This document shows, piece by piece, positions 46,951 to 56,865 of a stretch of 64,000 nucleotides of DNA. A model generated the notes under the pieces. It was not told the DNA's origin and made no database searches. It worked only from the letters and a program-made list of their open reading frames with translations. Made by a program: the position numbers and the translations under genes. The stretch spans positions 372,001-436,000 of the forward strand of contig NZ_RBIR01000003.1 in the NCBI RefSeq assembly GCF_003634095.1, given 5' to 3'. The stretch comes from Arthrobacter oryzae (lineage in GTDB: Bacteria > Actinomycetota > Actinomycetes > Actinomycetales > Micrococcaceae). Numbering within the stretch: position 1 is the first letter of the stretch; the number at the start of each line of letters is the position of its first letter.

Positions 46951-49050
46951 CTAGATATCCAGGAACCGAACGTCCTTGGCGTTCTGCTGAATGAAGTTTC
47001 GGCGCGATTCCACGTCCTCGCCCATCAGGGTGGAGAAGGTCTGGTCCGCCGCGAGGGCATCGTCCATGGTGACCTGCAGCAGGGTCCGGTGGTCCGGGTC
47101 CATGGTGGTGTCCCACAGTTCCGTGTAGTCCATCTCGCCGAGGCCCTTGTAACGCTGGATGCCGTTGTCCTTGGGGATGCGGCGGCCGGCGGCCTGGCCG
47201 GAGACCAACTTTGCGTCGCGTTCGCGGTCGCTGTAGACGTAGTCGTGCGGGGCGTTGGACCATTTGATCCGGTACAGCGGCGGCTGCGCGAGGTAGACGT
47301 AGCCGTTCTCGATCAGCGGGCGCATGTAGCGGAAGAGCAGGGTCATCAGCAGGGTCGTGATGTGCTGGCCGTCGACGTCGGCATCGGCCATGAGCACGAT
47401 CTTGTGGTACCGGAGCTTGGCGAGGTCGAAGTCCTCGCCGATGCCGGTGCCAAAGGCCGTGATCATGGACTGGACCTCGGCGTTGCCGAGGGCCTTGTCC
47501 AGGCGGGCCCGTTCGACGTTCAGGATCTTTCCGCGCAGCGGCAGGATGGCCTGGGTTTCCGGGTTGCGGCCGCGCTTGGCGGAGCCGCCGGCCGAGTCGC
47601 CCTCCACGATGTAGACCTCGCACTTTTCCGGGTTCTTCGAGGAGCAGTCCGAGAGCTTGCCGGGCATGCCGAACGATTCCAGCGGGCTCTTGCGGCGGGC
47701 GTTGTCGCGGGCCTTGCGTGCGGCCATGCGTGCCTGGGCAGCGGAAATGGCCTTGCGGATGACGTCCCGGGCGGGGCCGGGGTTGCGTTCCAGCCAGTCG
47801 CCCAGCCCGTCGGTGACAACCCGCTGGACGAAGCCCTTGACCTCGGAGTTGCCGAGCTTGGTCTTGGTCTGGCCCTCGAACTGCGGCTCGGAGAGCTTGA
47901 CGGAGATGACCGCCGTCAGGCCTTCGCGGATGTCGTCACCGGTGAGGTTATCGTCCTTTTCCTTGATGATGCTTTTCTCGCGCGCGTAGCGGTTGATGAG
48001 CGAGGTCATCGCGGCGCGGAAGCCTTCTTCGTGGGTGCCGCCCTCATGGGTGTTGATGGTGTTGGCGTAGGTGTGGACGCTCTCGGAGTAGGCGTTGGTC
48101 CACTGCATGGCCATTTCCAGGGCGATGTGGCGTTCCGTGTCCTCGGTCTCGAAGGCGATGACGTCCTCGTGGACCACGTCCACTTTTTTGCCGGAGTTCA
48201 GGTGCTTGACGTAGTCCAGCAGGCCGTTGTCGTACTGGTACACCACGGTGTGGAATTCGGCGGGGACTTCCCCTTCGACGGCGACGGCGTCCAGGTCGAG
48301 GTCGGCGTCGTCGGACGGCTCCTCTGGGGCGCGGCGTTCATCGGTCAGCGTGATGCGCAGGCCCTTGTTCAGGAACGCCATCTGCTGGAAGCGTGCGCGC
48401 AGGGTCTCGAAGTCGAAGTCCGTGGACTCAAATATGCTGGCGTCCGGGTAGAAGGTCTGCGTGGTTCCGGTGTCGGTGGTTTCCTCGCCCTGGACCAGGC
48501 CGCCCTGCGGCTTGCCGCCGTCGGCGAAGGACATCCGCCAGACGTGGCCCTGCCGGCGGACTTCGGTGTCGACCCGGCTGGAGAGCGCGTTGACCACCGA
48601 GATGCCGACGCCGTGCAGGCCGCCCGAGACCGCATAGCCCCCGCCGCCGAACTTGCCGCCGGCGTGCAGGATGGTCATGACGACTTCCACCGTGGGCTTG
48701 TGCTCGGTGGGGTGCATGTCGACCGGGATGCCGCGGCCGTTGTCGACCACTTTGACGCCGCCGTCGGCCTGGAGCACGATTTCGATGTGGGTGCAGTAGC
48801 CGGCCAAGGCCTCATCGACCGAGTTGTCCACCACTTCGTAGACGAGGTGGTGCAGGCCGCGGGGTCCGGTGGAGCCGATGTACATGCCGGGACGTTTCCG
48901 GACCGCCTCCAGGCCTTCAAGGACGGTGATGTCGCTTGCGCCGTATTCGTGCGTTGTCCCGGTCCCGGACGAAGCCGGCGCCGGCGCTTCCCCCGCTACC
49001 GCTTCCGCTACGTCTTCCACTGCCGGGATCTCTGCATTGTCGTTAGCCAC
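46951..49050 (-). CDS. gyrB: DNA gyrase subunit B
   Basis: The start is placed at GTG 49050, behind a GAGGAG ribosome-binding site, giving 699 residues; the frame extends to 49179 with unrelated sequence. The acidic N-terminal leader of about 40 residues is followed by [27 protein letters not shown]. The GHKL ATPase motif is [15 protein letters not shown]. The TOPRIM parts are [31 protein letters not shown] and DADVDGQHI. It powers supercoiling with GyrA. All catalytic motifs are intact. Confidence 0.97.
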   Translation of the reverse strand: MANDNAEIPAVEDVAEAVAGEAPAPASSGTGTTHEYGASDITVLEGLEAVRKRPGMYIGSTGPRGLHHLVYEVVDNSVDEALAGYCTHIEIVLQADGGVKVVDNGRGIPVDMHPTEHKPTVEVVMTILHAGGKFGGGGYAVSGGLHGVGISVVNALSSRVDTEVRRQGHVWRMSFADGGKPQGGLVQGEETTDTGTTQTFYPDASIFESTDFDFETLRARFQQMAFLNKGLRITLTDERRAPEEPSDDADLDLDAVAVEGEVPAEFHTVVYQYDNGLLDYVKHLNSGKKVDVVHEDVIAFETEDTERHIALEMAMQWTNAYSESVHTYANTINTHEGGTHEEGFRAAMTSLINRYAREKSIIKEKDDNLTGDDIREGLTAVISVKLSEPQFEGQTKTKLGNSEVKGFVQRVVTDGLGDWLERNPGPARDVIRKAISAAQARMAARKARDNARRKSPLESFGMPGKLSDCSSKNPEKCEVYIVEGDSAGGSAKRGRNPETQAILPLRGKILNVERARLDKALGNAEVQSMITAFGTGIGEDFDLAKLRYHKIVLMADADVDGQHITTLLMTLLFRYMRPLIENGYVYLAQPPLYRIKWSNAPHDYVYSDRERDAKLVSGQAAGRRIPKDNGIQRYKGLGEMDYTELWDTTMDPDHRTLLQVTMDDALAADQTFSTLMGEDVESRRNFIQQNAKDVRFLDI

Positions 49051-49462
49051 AGGCGCTTTCGACTCCTCTATGTTCGTTGAAGGCCGGCGGTTGCCTCTTC
49101 CGTGGAAAGGGCTCCTGCCAACAGGCACGTCACTGACGGCGCAGGTTGCTTCGCTGACTTGAGGATCCGTTCTCCACACGCTGAAATTGCGTCGGAAACG
49201 GACTCAGTCGACGTTTCACCGGCGCCCAGTTATCTACAAGGATTCTATCGTGTTATAGGGCCCAAACCCGCATTCCAGGGCCCTAAACGGGCGGGAAAGT
49301 GCCGCTGAGAGGCCGCTGGCTCCCCCTGCAAGGCGTTCGGGGTCCAGCCCTAGGGTTCCTATACGACTCCGGGGCGTTCGAGCGCCCTACACGCCGTTCG
49401 TGGATTTTTCAAGGTTTTTTGCAAGAAGTGCTTCAGATCCGGCAGGTGCGCGGACGTCAGAC
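49051..49462. other. gyrB upstream region
   Basis: This 412-bp region between dciA and gyrB holds no gene I can support. It should contain the gyrB promoter. On the minus strand TTGAAA with TAGGGC 17 bp further on (about 49415-49387) is a weak candidate. Short GGGCCC-containing repeats and a GGGCG-TTCGA-GCGCCC hairpin (about 49374-49390) occur. An autoregulatory supercoiling-sensitive promoter would be usual for gyrB, but nothing proves it here. Confidence 0.4.
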
Positions 49463-50023
49463 CTATCCGTAGGTGTCACGGGGTCCGCGGCCATTGACCG
49501 TCCGGAGGCCCTTGCGCCAGCTCGGCGCGGCGGGTCCGAGTACCTGAATGCTGGTCACAACGCCGTCACCGAGTTCGGTGCGGAATTTTTCGAGCAGGCT
49601 GCTGCTCAGCAGCCTCAGCTGCGTCGCCCACGCCGTCGAATCGGTCCGCACATGCAAGGTGGTGTCCGTGAAACTTTCGGGGGTGCAGTGCGCCGAGATT
49701 TCCGGTCCCACCAGTGCCGCCCATTGCGCCATCACGGAGCCGACGGCGACAGGCGAGCTCCAGCCGCGTTCGGCCACGAGGCGTCCCACGACTTTTCCCA
49801 GACCCATCGGATCGCGGCCGGTGCCGTGGAATTGCGAGAACCCGCGGGTTCCGCGCGCGCTGCGGGCGGGTTTTTGGGCGGCCTTCCCTGAGCGCGGGAG
49901 AGCCCGCCGGATTTCGCCCCGGGCTGCCGCGGCGTCGCGCATCCGGTTCAGGGCAGCCTGGGCCGCATCGATGTCGTCGGGGTCGCGGCCCGGTTGCAGG
50001 CCGCCGTCGGTATCCTTATTCAT
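49463..50023 (-). CDS. dciA: DciA-like DUF721 protein
   Basis: The 186-residue protein has a charged, Arg-rich N-terminal half. The DUF721/DciA fold follows: LGKVVGRLVAERGWSSPVAVGSVMAQWAALVGPEISAHCTPESF, TTLHVRTDSTAWATQLRLLSSSLLEKFRTELGDGVVTSIQVLGP. DciA is the ancestral loader or operator of the DnaB replicative helicase in bacteria without DnaC/DnaI. Overlap with recF (ATGA, 50020-50023) and the location in the dnaA-gyrB block support a replication role. Confidence 0.92.
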   Translation of the reverse strand: MNKDTDGGLQPGRDPDDIDAAQAALNRMRDAAAARGEIRRALPRSGKAAQKPARSARGTRGFSQFHGTGRDPMGLGKVVGRLVAERGWSSPVAVGSVMAQWAALVGPEISAHCTPESFTDTTLHVRTDSTAWATQLRLLSSSLLEKFRTELGDGVVTSIQVLGPAAPSWRKGLRTVNGRGPRDTYG

Positions 50024-51237
50024 CGATCGCCCTGCTCATCGATTCCTCCCGGGATGACCTTCACCCGCCGTCCGGTCAACTCGGCCGGGATATCGTCCTC
50101 GACGGCGGCGGTCACCAGTACTTGTTCGGCGCCGGATACTATTGCGGCCAGTTTACGCCGCCGCTGGACGTCCAGCTCGGCGAACACATCGTCCAGGATC
50201 AGAATGGGCGGCGATCCGCCGGTCCGGGCATCGTCGAGCATGACGTAATACGAGGCCAGGCGCAGGGACAGGCACATGGACCAGGTTTCCCCGTGCGAGG
50301 CGTAGCCCTTGGCCGGCGCGGATCCAAGCACGAGTTCAAGCTCATCGCGGTGCGGCCCCACCAAAGAGATGCCCCGTTCGAGTTCCCTGCGGCGGGCTGC
50401 CGCGAAGGCCTGGATGTACCGTTCCGTGAGCTGCTCGACGGAAAGCAGGCGCAGGTCTTCCGCTGGGGACTCCGCACCGGGCTCCGTTCCGGTTCCGGCA
50501 ACGGATCTGGCCGCGGCACCGTCGTCGTCCAGGATGTCCTGCAGCGTGGAACGGTAGACCGCGGACGCTTCCTTGGACCCATCGGTGAGCTGGGCATAGG
50601 CGTTTTTCAGATGCGGTTGGAGGCGGTCCACCAGCTCCAGGCGAGCGTGCAGGAGTTCCGCCCCGGCCCGGGCCATGTGTTGATCCCAGACATCCAGCGT
50701 CGCCTCATGGCCGGCGGTGAATTTTCCGGTCCGTCCTGATTTGAGCAGTGCATTACGCTGCTTCAAAACGCGGTCATAATCGCTCCTGGTCGCGGCGTGG
50801 CGCGGCATGAGGCTGACCAGGAGTTCATCCAGGAACCGGCGTCGGTTGGACGGATCGCCCTTGACCAGCGCCAGATCCTCCGGGGCGAACAGCACCGTCT
50901 GGCAGATACCCAGCAGGTCCCGGGCGCGGACCGGATTACTGCGGTTGATCCGTCCGCGGTTCGCCCGCGACGCGTTGATCTCCAGTTCCAGCACCGTGGC
51001 CTGCTCACCGCGGACCACTTTGGCCCGGATCATCGCCCGCTCGGTGCCGAAGCGGAGCAGCGGCGCGTCCGTGCTCACCCGGTGCGAGTTGAGCGTGGCC
51101 AGATACCCGATCGCTTCCATCAGGTTGGTCTTGCCAATGCCGTTGGAACCCACCAAAACGGTGACTCCGGGCTCAAGGCTGAGATCGACCTGGGCGTAGC
51201 TGCGGAAATCGGTGAGCGAGAGTTTTTCTAGGTACAC
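50020..51237 (-). CDS. recF: DNA replication/repair protein RecF
   Basis: The 405-residue SMC-like ATPase begins MYLEKLSLTDFRSYAQVDLSLEPGVTVLVGSNGIGKTNLMEAI with the Walker A motif. The signature region SHGETWSMCLSLRLASYYVML and Walker B ILILDDVFAELD are near the C-terminus. It loads RecA at single-strand gaps in the RecFOR pathway. A 52-residue insert around residues 225-260 (DDDGAAARSVAGTGTEPGAESPAED) is low-complexity and looks lineage-specific. It is coupled to dciA by a 4-bp overlap. Confidence 0.97.
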   Translation of the reverse strand: MYLEKLSLTDFRSYAQVDLSLEPGVTVLVGSNGIGKTNLMEAIGYLATLNSHRVSTDAPLLRFGTERAMIRAKVVRGEQATVLELEINASRANRGRINRSNPVRARDLLGICQTVLFAPEDLALVKGDPSNRRRFLDELLVSLMPRHAATRSDYDRVLKQRNALLKSGRTGKFTAGHEATLDVWDQHMARAGAELLHARLELVDRLQPHLKNAYAQLTDGSKEASAVYRSTLQDILDDDGAAARSVAGTGTEPGAESPAEDLRLLSVEQLTERYIQAFAAARRRELERGISLVGPHRDELELVLGSAPAKGYASHGETWSMCLSLRLASYYVMLDDARTGGSPPILILDDVFAELDVQRRRKLAAIVSGAEQVLVTAAVEDDIPAELTGRRVKVIPGGIDEQGDR

Positions 51238-51264
51238 GCGGGATTCAAGACCTCACGGGCAGGA

Positions 51265-52149
51265 CTACTTGGCCGGCCGGGTCGCGTGGCCGCCGAACTG
51301 GTGGCGCAGCGCGGACACCATCTTCATTGTCGGCGAGTTGTCCTCGCGGGAGGAGAATCTGGCGAAAAGCGCGGCCGTGATGGCCGGGGCGGGCACGGCG
51401 TTGGCGATCGCTTCCTCGACGGTCCAGCGGCCTTCGCCCGAATCCTCGACATAATCGGAGATCGATTCCAGTCCGGGGTCCTCGTCGAGGGCCTTGACCA
51501 TGAGGTCCAGTAGCCAGGAGCGGACCACGGTGCCCTTCTGCCACGCGCGGAAGGTTCCGGGCAGGTCGGCAACGATGTCCTTGGCGGCCAGGAGTTCGTA
51601 GCCTTCCGCATAGGCCTGCATCAGGCCGTATTCGATCCCGTTGTGGACCATCTTGGCGTAGTGACCGGCGCCGGCGCCGCCCACATGCACGAAACTGTCG
51701 GCGCGTTCGCCGGCGGGACGGAGGGCATCGAAGATGGGAAGGGCTCGTTCGATGTCCGCGGCATCGCCGCCAGCCATGAGGCCATAGCCGTTCTGGAGAC
51801 CCCAGACGCCGCCGGAGACGCCGCAGTCGACGAAGTGGATTCCCTTTTCGGCCAGTGCCGCGCCGTGCTTCTGGTCTTCGGTGAACCGGGAGTTACCGCC
51901 ATCGATCACGAGGTCGCCTGCGTCAAGCTTGGTGCCGAGTTCCGTGATCACGGCATCGGTGATGTCGCCCGAGGGGACCATGACCCAAATGATTCGTGGA
52001 GCCGGGACGGTGGCGATGAGTTCGTCCACGGTGGCGACGTCGGTGAGGTCCGGGTTGCGGTCAAGCCCGGTGACCTCAATGCCGCCGTTGCGCAGGCGTT
52101 CGCGCATGTTGAAGCCCATTTTTCCAAGGCCGATTAGTCCGATGTGCAC
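51265..52149 (-). CDS. gnd: 6-phosphogluconate dehydrogenase (decarboxylating), short type
   Basis: The start is taken at GTG 52149 (VHIGLIGLGKMGFNMRERL), behind an AAAAGAG ribosome-binding site. This gives 294 residues, the length of the NAD-preferring bacterial short Gnd (GntZ/GndA type). The Rossmann GLGKMG, the substrate loop GGNSRFTEDQK and the catalytic GAGHYAKMVHNGIEYGLMQ (Lys, Asn) are intact. It makes ribulose-5-phosphate in the pentose phosphate pathway. Placement between dnaN and recF is the conserved actinobacterial order. Confidence 0.95.
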   Translation of the reverse strand: MHIGLIGLGKMGFNMRERLRNGGIEVTGLDRNPDLTDVATVDELIATVPAPRIIWVMVPSGDITDAVITELGTKLDAGDLVIDGGNSRFTEDQKHGAALAEKGIHFVDCGVSGGVWGLQNGYGLMAGGDAADIERALPIFDALRPAGERADSFVHVGGAGAGHYAKMVHNGIEYGLMQAYAEGYELLAAKDIVADLPGTFRAWQKGTVVRSWLLDLMVKALDEDPGLESISDYVEDSGEGRWTVEEAIANAVPAPAITAALFARFSSREDNSPTMKMVSALRHQFGGHATRPAK

Positions 52150-52250
52150 GGGATGAACTCTTTTCTGCGCTGGGGTACTTCGGGGTGGTATCACGCAACT
52201 GACTGGCAGCAGGGCCGTTCTGAGTCCTCAAAACGGCCGCCAACTGTCAG

Positions 52251-53375
52251 TTAGTTGGGCAACCGGACGGGCATGACGAGGTAGCGGTAGTCGCCTTGGT
52301 CCTCGCCTTCGGCATCCTGCTGGGCCGTGATCATGGCCGGTTTCGGTGCCGTGGTGAAAGAGAAGCGCACAAACTTGGTTTCGATGACGCTCAGGCCCTC
52401 GATCAGGTAGTGCGGGTTGAAGGCCACCGTGATGTCCTCGCCGGACAACTGTGCTTCGAGCTCTTCGGAGGCTTGAGCGTCCTCGCCGGTGCCGGCGTCC
52501 AGGTGCAGCTGGCCTTGAGTGAAGGCGAGCCGGACAGGGGTGTTCCGTTCGGCCACGAGCGAGACGCGGCGCACGGCCTCAACCAGTTCCTGCGTCTGCA
52601 CGGTGGCGTGGATGGGGGTGGAGTCCGGGAAGAGCGAGCGGATCTTCGGGTAGTCGCCGTCCACCAGAAGGGAGGTGGTGGTCCGGCCGCCGCTCTCAAA
52701 ACCGATCAACCTGCTGTCGTCGTCGGCTAGGGCGATGTTGATATCGCCGCTGCTGCCGAGCGTTTTTGCGACTTCGTTAAGCGTTTTGGCCTTGACCAGG
52801 GCACTCGTGGAAATGCCGGGAGTGGCGGGCTTCCAAGGTACTTCGCGCATGGCCAGGCGGTAGCGGTCAGTGGCGAGGAGGGTGATGAGATCATCCTCGA
52901 TTTCCATCCGCACACCGGTCAGGATCGGCAGGGTGTCGTCTTTGCTGGCCGCGATGATGACCTGGGACACGGCCTGGGCGAACGAGTCACCGGGAACGGT
53001 GCCGCTGATCGTGGGCAAAGCCGGCAGCGGCGGGTATTCAGCCTCGGGCATGGTGGCCAGGTGGAAGCTGCTTCGGCGGCACGTGAGCGTCACTTTGTTG
53101 CCGTCGGTTTCGACCTCGACCGGGGCGGACGGCAGGCTGCGGCAGATGTCGGCAAGCAGGCGGCCGGACACCAGGATAGTTCCCTCCACGCTGATGTCAG
53201 CAGGGATTTCGAGCCTCGCGGAGGTCTCGTAATCGAAGCTCGAGAGGCTGACGGTACCGGCTTCAGCCTTCAGGAGCAGGCCTGAAAGTACGGGGACAGG
53301 CGGCCGCGGAGACAACGACCGGGCGGTCCATGTCACGGCTTCTGCCAGGACGTCCCGTTCGACTCTGAACTTCAC
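52251..53375 (-). CDS. dnaN: DNA polymerase III beta sliding clamp
   Basis: The start is GTG 53375 (374 residues: VKFRVERDVLAEAVTWTARSLSPRPPVPVLSGLLLKAEAG). The frame reaches up to 53474 but enters the origin region. Three clamp domains are seen, with PVEVETDGNKVTLTCRRSSFHLATMPEAEYPPLP in the first and second, and the terminal YRYLVMPVRLPN that forms the partner-binding pocket. It tethers polymerase to DNA. A 101-bp gap separates it from gnd. Confidence 0.97.
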   Translation of the reverse strand: MKFRVERDVLAEAVTWTARSLSPRPPVPVLSGLLLKAEAGTVSLSSFDYETSARLEIPADISVEGTILVSGRLLADICRSLPSAPVEVETDGNKVTLTCRRSSFHLATMPEAEYPPLPALPTISGTVPGDSFAQAVSQVIIAASKDDTLPILTGVRMEIEDDLITLLATDRYRLAMREVPWKPATPGISTSALVKAKTLNEVAKTLGSSGDINIALADDDSRLIGFESGGRTTTSLLVDGDYPKIRSLFPDSTPIHATVQTQELVEAVRRVSLVAERNTPVRLAFTQGQLHLDAGTGEDAQASEELEAQLSGEDITVAFNPHYLIEGLSVIETKFVRFSFTTAPKPAMITAQQDAEGEDQGDYRYLVMPVRLPN

Positions 53376-53972
53376 GGAAGGGTGCCGCCTTTCATTGCTG
53401 CTGTTAGTGCTGAAATCGCTGAAACTTCTCACGCTGCTACAGACCCCGGCGGGATTGCCGAACTCCGTCAACAAGGGAATGGTCCGCCCTTCCCGGGCTT
53501 CCTGGGCCGTTACGGAACCACAAAAGTTGTCCGGGACGGACGCACTGGAGACAGCTTAGCCCCAAGGTGAGCGATTCTCCCATCCCCGGCTTACATGAGT
53601 GTTGTTTGCGGGGCCGGTCTCCTGTGCCGGTCCGGAACGGGCCGGGGCACTGCGGGAGGCGGGAACGAGATTGTTATTTGAGGGAATTTCATTTTCTTGG
53701 GATTAGTAGTGTTAATAACTGCTGTGGAAACTGTGGATAACTCGATCTCGGCCCGGGAATCCGCGGTTAAGCCCTGTTCATGGGCTGTGGGCGGCGGAGG
53801 TTTTAAACAGGGTGTGGATGGGGACAAGTTTTTTGGCCCATCCGCTGATCCACAGGCGGCTTAAGGGTTTTAAGCCCATTAACCGCGGTTGTCCCCTTAA
53901 GTATCCACAGGGTTGTCCACAGGGCCCTGTTAATAAGGTAAGAGTGCGCGTCCGGCCAGGACAGGATTCAGC
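53376..53972. other. oriC-like region, dnaN-dnaA interval
   Basis: DnaA boxes include TGTGGATAA (53732-53740) and near matches TGATCCACA (53846), GTATCCACA (53901), TTGTCCACA (53913) and TGTGGATGG (53813). Next to the exact box lies a markedly AT-rich tract, about 53667-53722 (GTTATTTGAGGGAATTTC and TTAGTAGTGTTAATAACT within it), a good candidate for the unwinding element. Between dnaA and dnaN is the classical actinobacterial oriC position. No gene is visible. Confidence 0.85.
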
Positions 53973-55394
53973 TCAGGAATTGCGCTGCTGCTGCTTGATC
54001 CGGTTGGTCAGCTCGGTGACTTGGTTGTAAATGACCCGGCGCTCGGCCATCAGTTCACGGATCTTGCGGTCGGCATGGATCACGGTGGTGTGGTCGCGGC
54101 CGCCAAGTTCCTGGCCGATCTTGGGCAGGGACATATCCGTCAGCTCCCGGCACAGGTACATCGCGATCTGCCGTGCCGTCACCAGGGTGCGGGTCCGCGA
54201 CTTGCTGCAGAGCTCCTCCATGCTGAGCTTGAAGTAGTCGGCCGTCTGCGTGAGGATCTGGGCGGAGGTGATTTCCTGGGCGCCGTCATCGGTGATGAGG
54301 TCCTTGAGCACCATCTCGGCCAGGGCCACGTCCACCGGCTGCCGGTTCAAGCTGGCGAATGCCGTGACGCGGATGAGGGCTCCCTCAAGCTCGCGGATGT
54401 TGCTGGAGATTTTCGAGGCAATGTATTCGAGGGCATCGTCCGGGGCGGAGAGACCTTCGCTGAGGGCCTTCTTCCGCAGGATGGCGATGCGGGTTTCCAG
54501 TTCCGGCGGCTGGATGTCGGTCAGCAGGCCCCACTCGAAGCGCGATTTCATCCGGTCCTCGAAGCCGGCGAGCAGCTTGGGCGGCTGGTCGGAGGTGATG
54601 ACCACCTGCTTGTTGTTGTTGTGCAGCGCGTTGAACGTGTGGAAGAACTCCTCCAGCGTCCGGTCCTTGCCGGCCAGGAACTGGATGTCGTCGATGAGCA
54701 GCACGTCGACGTTGCGGTACGTCGTCTTGAAGCTGGTGCCTTCATCGTCACGGATGGAGTTGATGAAGTCGTTGGTGAACTCCTCGGAGTTGACGTAGCG
54801 CACCCGGATCCCGCTGTAGAGCCGGCGGGCATAGTGGCCGATCGCGTGGAGCAGGTGGGTTTTGCCCAGTCCGGAGTCGCCGTAGATGAACAGCGGGTTG
54901 TAAGCCTTCGCCGGCGCCTCGGCCACAGCCACAGCGGCCGCATGGGCAAACCGGTTGGAAGATCCGATCACGAAGGTGTCGAAGACATACTTCGGGTTCA
55001 GGCGGCCGAATTCGTGCGAGGTGCTTGGCAGCATCGGCTGCGGCTTCGCTTCCACGGTCGGGTCGGCGACGAGGGAAAGTTCGACGGCGGGCTCGGGTTC
55101 GGTGTGGAGGGGCACGAGGTCGGTGTCGACGTCGATCGCGCAGCGAATCTCGTCGGAGAAGACGTTCCGCAGAGCGTCGTCGAGAGCTTCCTTGACCTGG
55201 GTCTGGAGGACTTCGCGGGTGAGCTCGTTGGGGACGGCCACCAGAAGGGTGGAACCGATCAGGCCCTGGGCCTGGGCGAGGATGACGAAGCCGCGCTGCC
55301 GTGGTGAAACACGGTGGTCGTTCTCCAGAAGGCTCACAACCCGCCGCCAGGAACTTCCGACAGTGTTGGCTTGGTTGGCTTCGTCTACTGTCAT
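53973..55394 (-). CDS. dnaA: chromosomal replication initiator DnaA
   Basis: The start is ATG 55394 (473 residues, MTVDEANQANTVGSSWRRVVSLL); an in-frame TTG precedes it. Domain III has Walker A GDSGLGKTHLLHAIGHYA, Walker B VLLIDDIQFLAGKDR and the arginine-finger region GLLTDIQPPELETRIAIL. Domain IV has the DnaA-box recognition motif GGRDHTTVIHADRKIREL. Domain II is short compared with Streptomyces. It opens the origin by binding TTATCCACA boxes. It faces the rpmH operon head-to-head across the 55.4-55.86 kb region. Confidence 0.98.
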   Translation of the reverse strand: MTVDEANQANTVGSSWRRVVSLLENDHRVSPRQRGFVILAQAQGLIGSTLLVAVPNELTREVLQTQVKEALDDALRNVFSDEIRCAIDVDTDLVPLHTEPEPAVELSLVADPTVEAKPQPMLPSTSHEFGRLNPKYVFDTFVIGSSNRFAHAAAVAVAEAPAKAYNPLFIYGDSGLGKTHLLHAIGHYARRLYSGIRVRYVNSEEFTNDFINSIRDDEGTSFKTTYRNVDVLLIDDIQFLAGKDRTLEEFFHTFNALHNNNKQVVITSDQPPKLLAGFEDRMKSRFEWGLLTDIQPPELETRIAILRKKALSEGLSAPDDALEYIASKISSNIRELEGALIRVTAFASLNRQPVDVALAEMVLKDLITDDGAQEITSAQILTQTADYFKLSMEELCSKSRTRTLVTARQIAMYLCRELTDMSLPKIGQELGGRDHTTVIHADRKIRELMAERRVIYNQVTELTNRIKQQQRNS

Positions 55395-55857
55395 CAATCA
55401 GTTCCTCAAAACTTGCTGGCCTGCATTACGTGCATCCACACGGTCCGGCGCGGGCACCGGGCCTGCTTAATCCACAGGGTTATGCACAGTCCGTGGATAA
55501 GGGGTTACTGAGACACTGTAGGGGATGAAAAGGCCAGAAGATAGCTGGGTTGAGTCCTGTGGATAATTACACCGTTGTGGTTCTCGAACGGGGCCTGTAC
55601 CGGGCTTCATCCACAGGCCCGCAGAGCGGTTAGCCACAGCTGGGGATAGGTTGCGACGGGACCCCCGGTTTGACTCGGGAGGTCGGCAAGCCCTAACGTT
55701 GTGAAGTCCCATGTGTACGCTTTACGCCTCATCTGAATCTCTCCCGACGCCCCGCGTCGTGCGAGTCCGGGGGAAGTGGCACATACCAAAACTTAGCGTC
55801 GGCCAGTTCTTCCCCTTGATCGGGTGGGCGCACCTTTGATCCACTGGAGTAACTAAC
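55395..55857. other. dnaA-rpmH divergent region with DnaA boxes
   Basis: Boxes and near boxes include TGTGGATAA (55558-55566), CGTGGATAA (55492), TTATGCACA (55480), TAATCCACA (55468), TCATCCACA (55607), TTAGCCACA (55630) and GCATCCACA (55432). It holds the dnaA promoter (not resolved) and the rpmH promoter. DnaA binding here probably both supports initiation and autoregulates dnaA. No gene is visible. Confidence 0.75.
55670..55699 (+). promoter_or_regulatory. candidate rpmH promoter
   Basis: TTGACT (55670-55675) and TAACGT (55694-55699) are 18 bp apart, close to the actinobacterial housekeeping consensus. The expected transcript has a leader of about 150 nt before the rpmH GTG. Confidence 0.5.
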
Positions 55858-55995
55858 GTGAGCAAGCGGACTTTTCAGCCGAATAACCGCCGTCGAGCCA
55901 AGAAGCATGGCTTCCGCCTTCGTATGCGTACCCGTGCCGGCCGTGCCATCCTGGCAGCCCGTCGTGGCAAGGGCCGCACCGAACTGTCGGCCTAA
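55858..55995 (+). CDS. rpmH: 50S ribosomal protein L34
   Basis: The gene has 45 codons, starts at GTG 55858 after CTGGAG, and ends with TAA at 55993-55995. The product reads [20 protein letters not shown], then [25 protein letters not shown], the invariant L34 pattern. It is an RNA-binding ribosomal protein of the large subunit. It is the first gene of the rightward operon and its divergence from dnaA is the classic origin landmark. Confidence 0.98.
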   Translation: MSKRTFQPNNRRRAKKHGFRLRMRTRAGRAILAARRGKGRTELSA

Positions 55996-56036
55996 ATAAC
56001 TGACTCGTCGGTCCATATCCCTGTGCGAGTTTAACG

Positions 56037-56447
56037 GTGCTAGCCACCAGGAACCGTCTGCGGACTTCAACCGATTTTTCAACAACTGTACGTTCCGGTG
56101 TCCGCAATGGACGCCGGAACGTAGTGTTATATACGGCAGCTCTCGCTGCCGATGAACCAAGCCGGATCGGATTCATCGTTTCCAAGAGTGTCGGGAACGC
56201 TGTTGTCAGGAACCTCGTTAAGAGGAGACTGAGAGAAGCCGGCGCATTGTCGTTGCAGAAATACGGCAGCGGGTTCGCCATCGTGGTGCGGGCACTGCCC
56301 GCTGCGGCGGGGGCCAGCTGGGACCAGCTGCTCGCCGACTATGACGCCGCTTTGGAAACAAACATGAAACGGCTGGGCAACCGCCTTCCGAAGGCTGCTT
56401 CGTCAGGTTCTTACGAGACAACACAGGAAGGGACCCCGCGTGCATAA
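56037..56447 (+). CDS. rnpA: ribonuclease P protein component
   Basis: The 136-residue basic protein starts at GTG 56037 (MLATRNRLRTSTDFSTTVRSG). It carries the conserved RNR region as NAVVRNLVKRRLREAG. It assists the RNase P RNA in 5' maturation of tRNAs. It lies 41 bp after rpmH and overlaps yidD by 8 bp. The C-terminus is a short disordered extension. Confidence 0.96.
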   Translation: MLATRNRLRTSTDFSTTVRSGVRNGRRNVVLYTAALAADEPSRIGFIVSKSVGNAVVRNLVKRRLREAGALSLQKYGSGFAIVVRALPAAAGASWDQLLADYDAALETNMKRLGNRLPKAASSGSYETTQEGTPRA

Positions 56448-56850
56448 CTCAACTGCCGCCGTCGTCCCCCGTCCGTCCGTTGTGACCCTCGGATCCGCAC
56501 TGCGCCGGTTGGGCACAGTGTTCTGGAACCTGCCGCGCAACATCCTCATTCTGCTGCTGATGGCCTACCGCAAGGTGGTCTCGCCGCTCTACGGCCAGGT
56601 GTGCCGTTTTTTCCCCAGCTGCTCGGCCTACGCCCTTGAAGCGATCACAGTGCACGGTGCTGTGAAAGGAAGTTGGCTGGCCGCGCGGCGCCTGTTGCGC
56701 TGCCATCCATGGAATGCCGGTGGTGTGGACCACGTCCCCGCCGGGCATCGGGAATGGCCGGCCGGCCGCACCCCCACAATTGTTGTGCTGAACAATCCGG
56801 ATATATACCTGGCTGCTCAGCCTGATGGAGAAGGCCGCAGTGCGGTCTGA
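56440..56850 (+). CDS. yidD: membrane protein insertion efficiency factor YidD
   Basis: The 136-residue protein contains the YidD core: ILLLMAYRKVVSPLYGQVCRFFPSCSAYALEAITVHGAVKGSWLAARRLLRCHPWNAGGVDHVP. It has the CRFxPSCSxYA and RCHPWxxGGxDxVP motifs. The N- and C-terminal extensions beyond this core are longer than in E. coli YidD. It is membrane-associated and supports YidC insertion. GTG 56440 lies inside rnpA and yidC follows 15 bp later. Confidence 0.95.
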   Translation: MHNSTAAVVPRPSVVTLGSALRRLGTVFWNLPRNILILLLMAYRKVVSPLYGQVCRFFPSCSAYALEAITVHGAVKGSWLAARRLLRCHPWNAGGVDHVPAGHREWPAGRTPTIVVLNNPDIYLAAQPDGEGRSAV

Positions 56851-56865
56851 CGAATAGGGAATCGT

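Noticed and set aside
47089..49080. 663-codon plus-strand open frame
   Set aside because: It is the antisense shadow of gyrB.
55304..55311. parS-like half site in dnaA (reverse of TGTTTCAC)
   Set aside because: Only one arm matches; the second half is not complementary.
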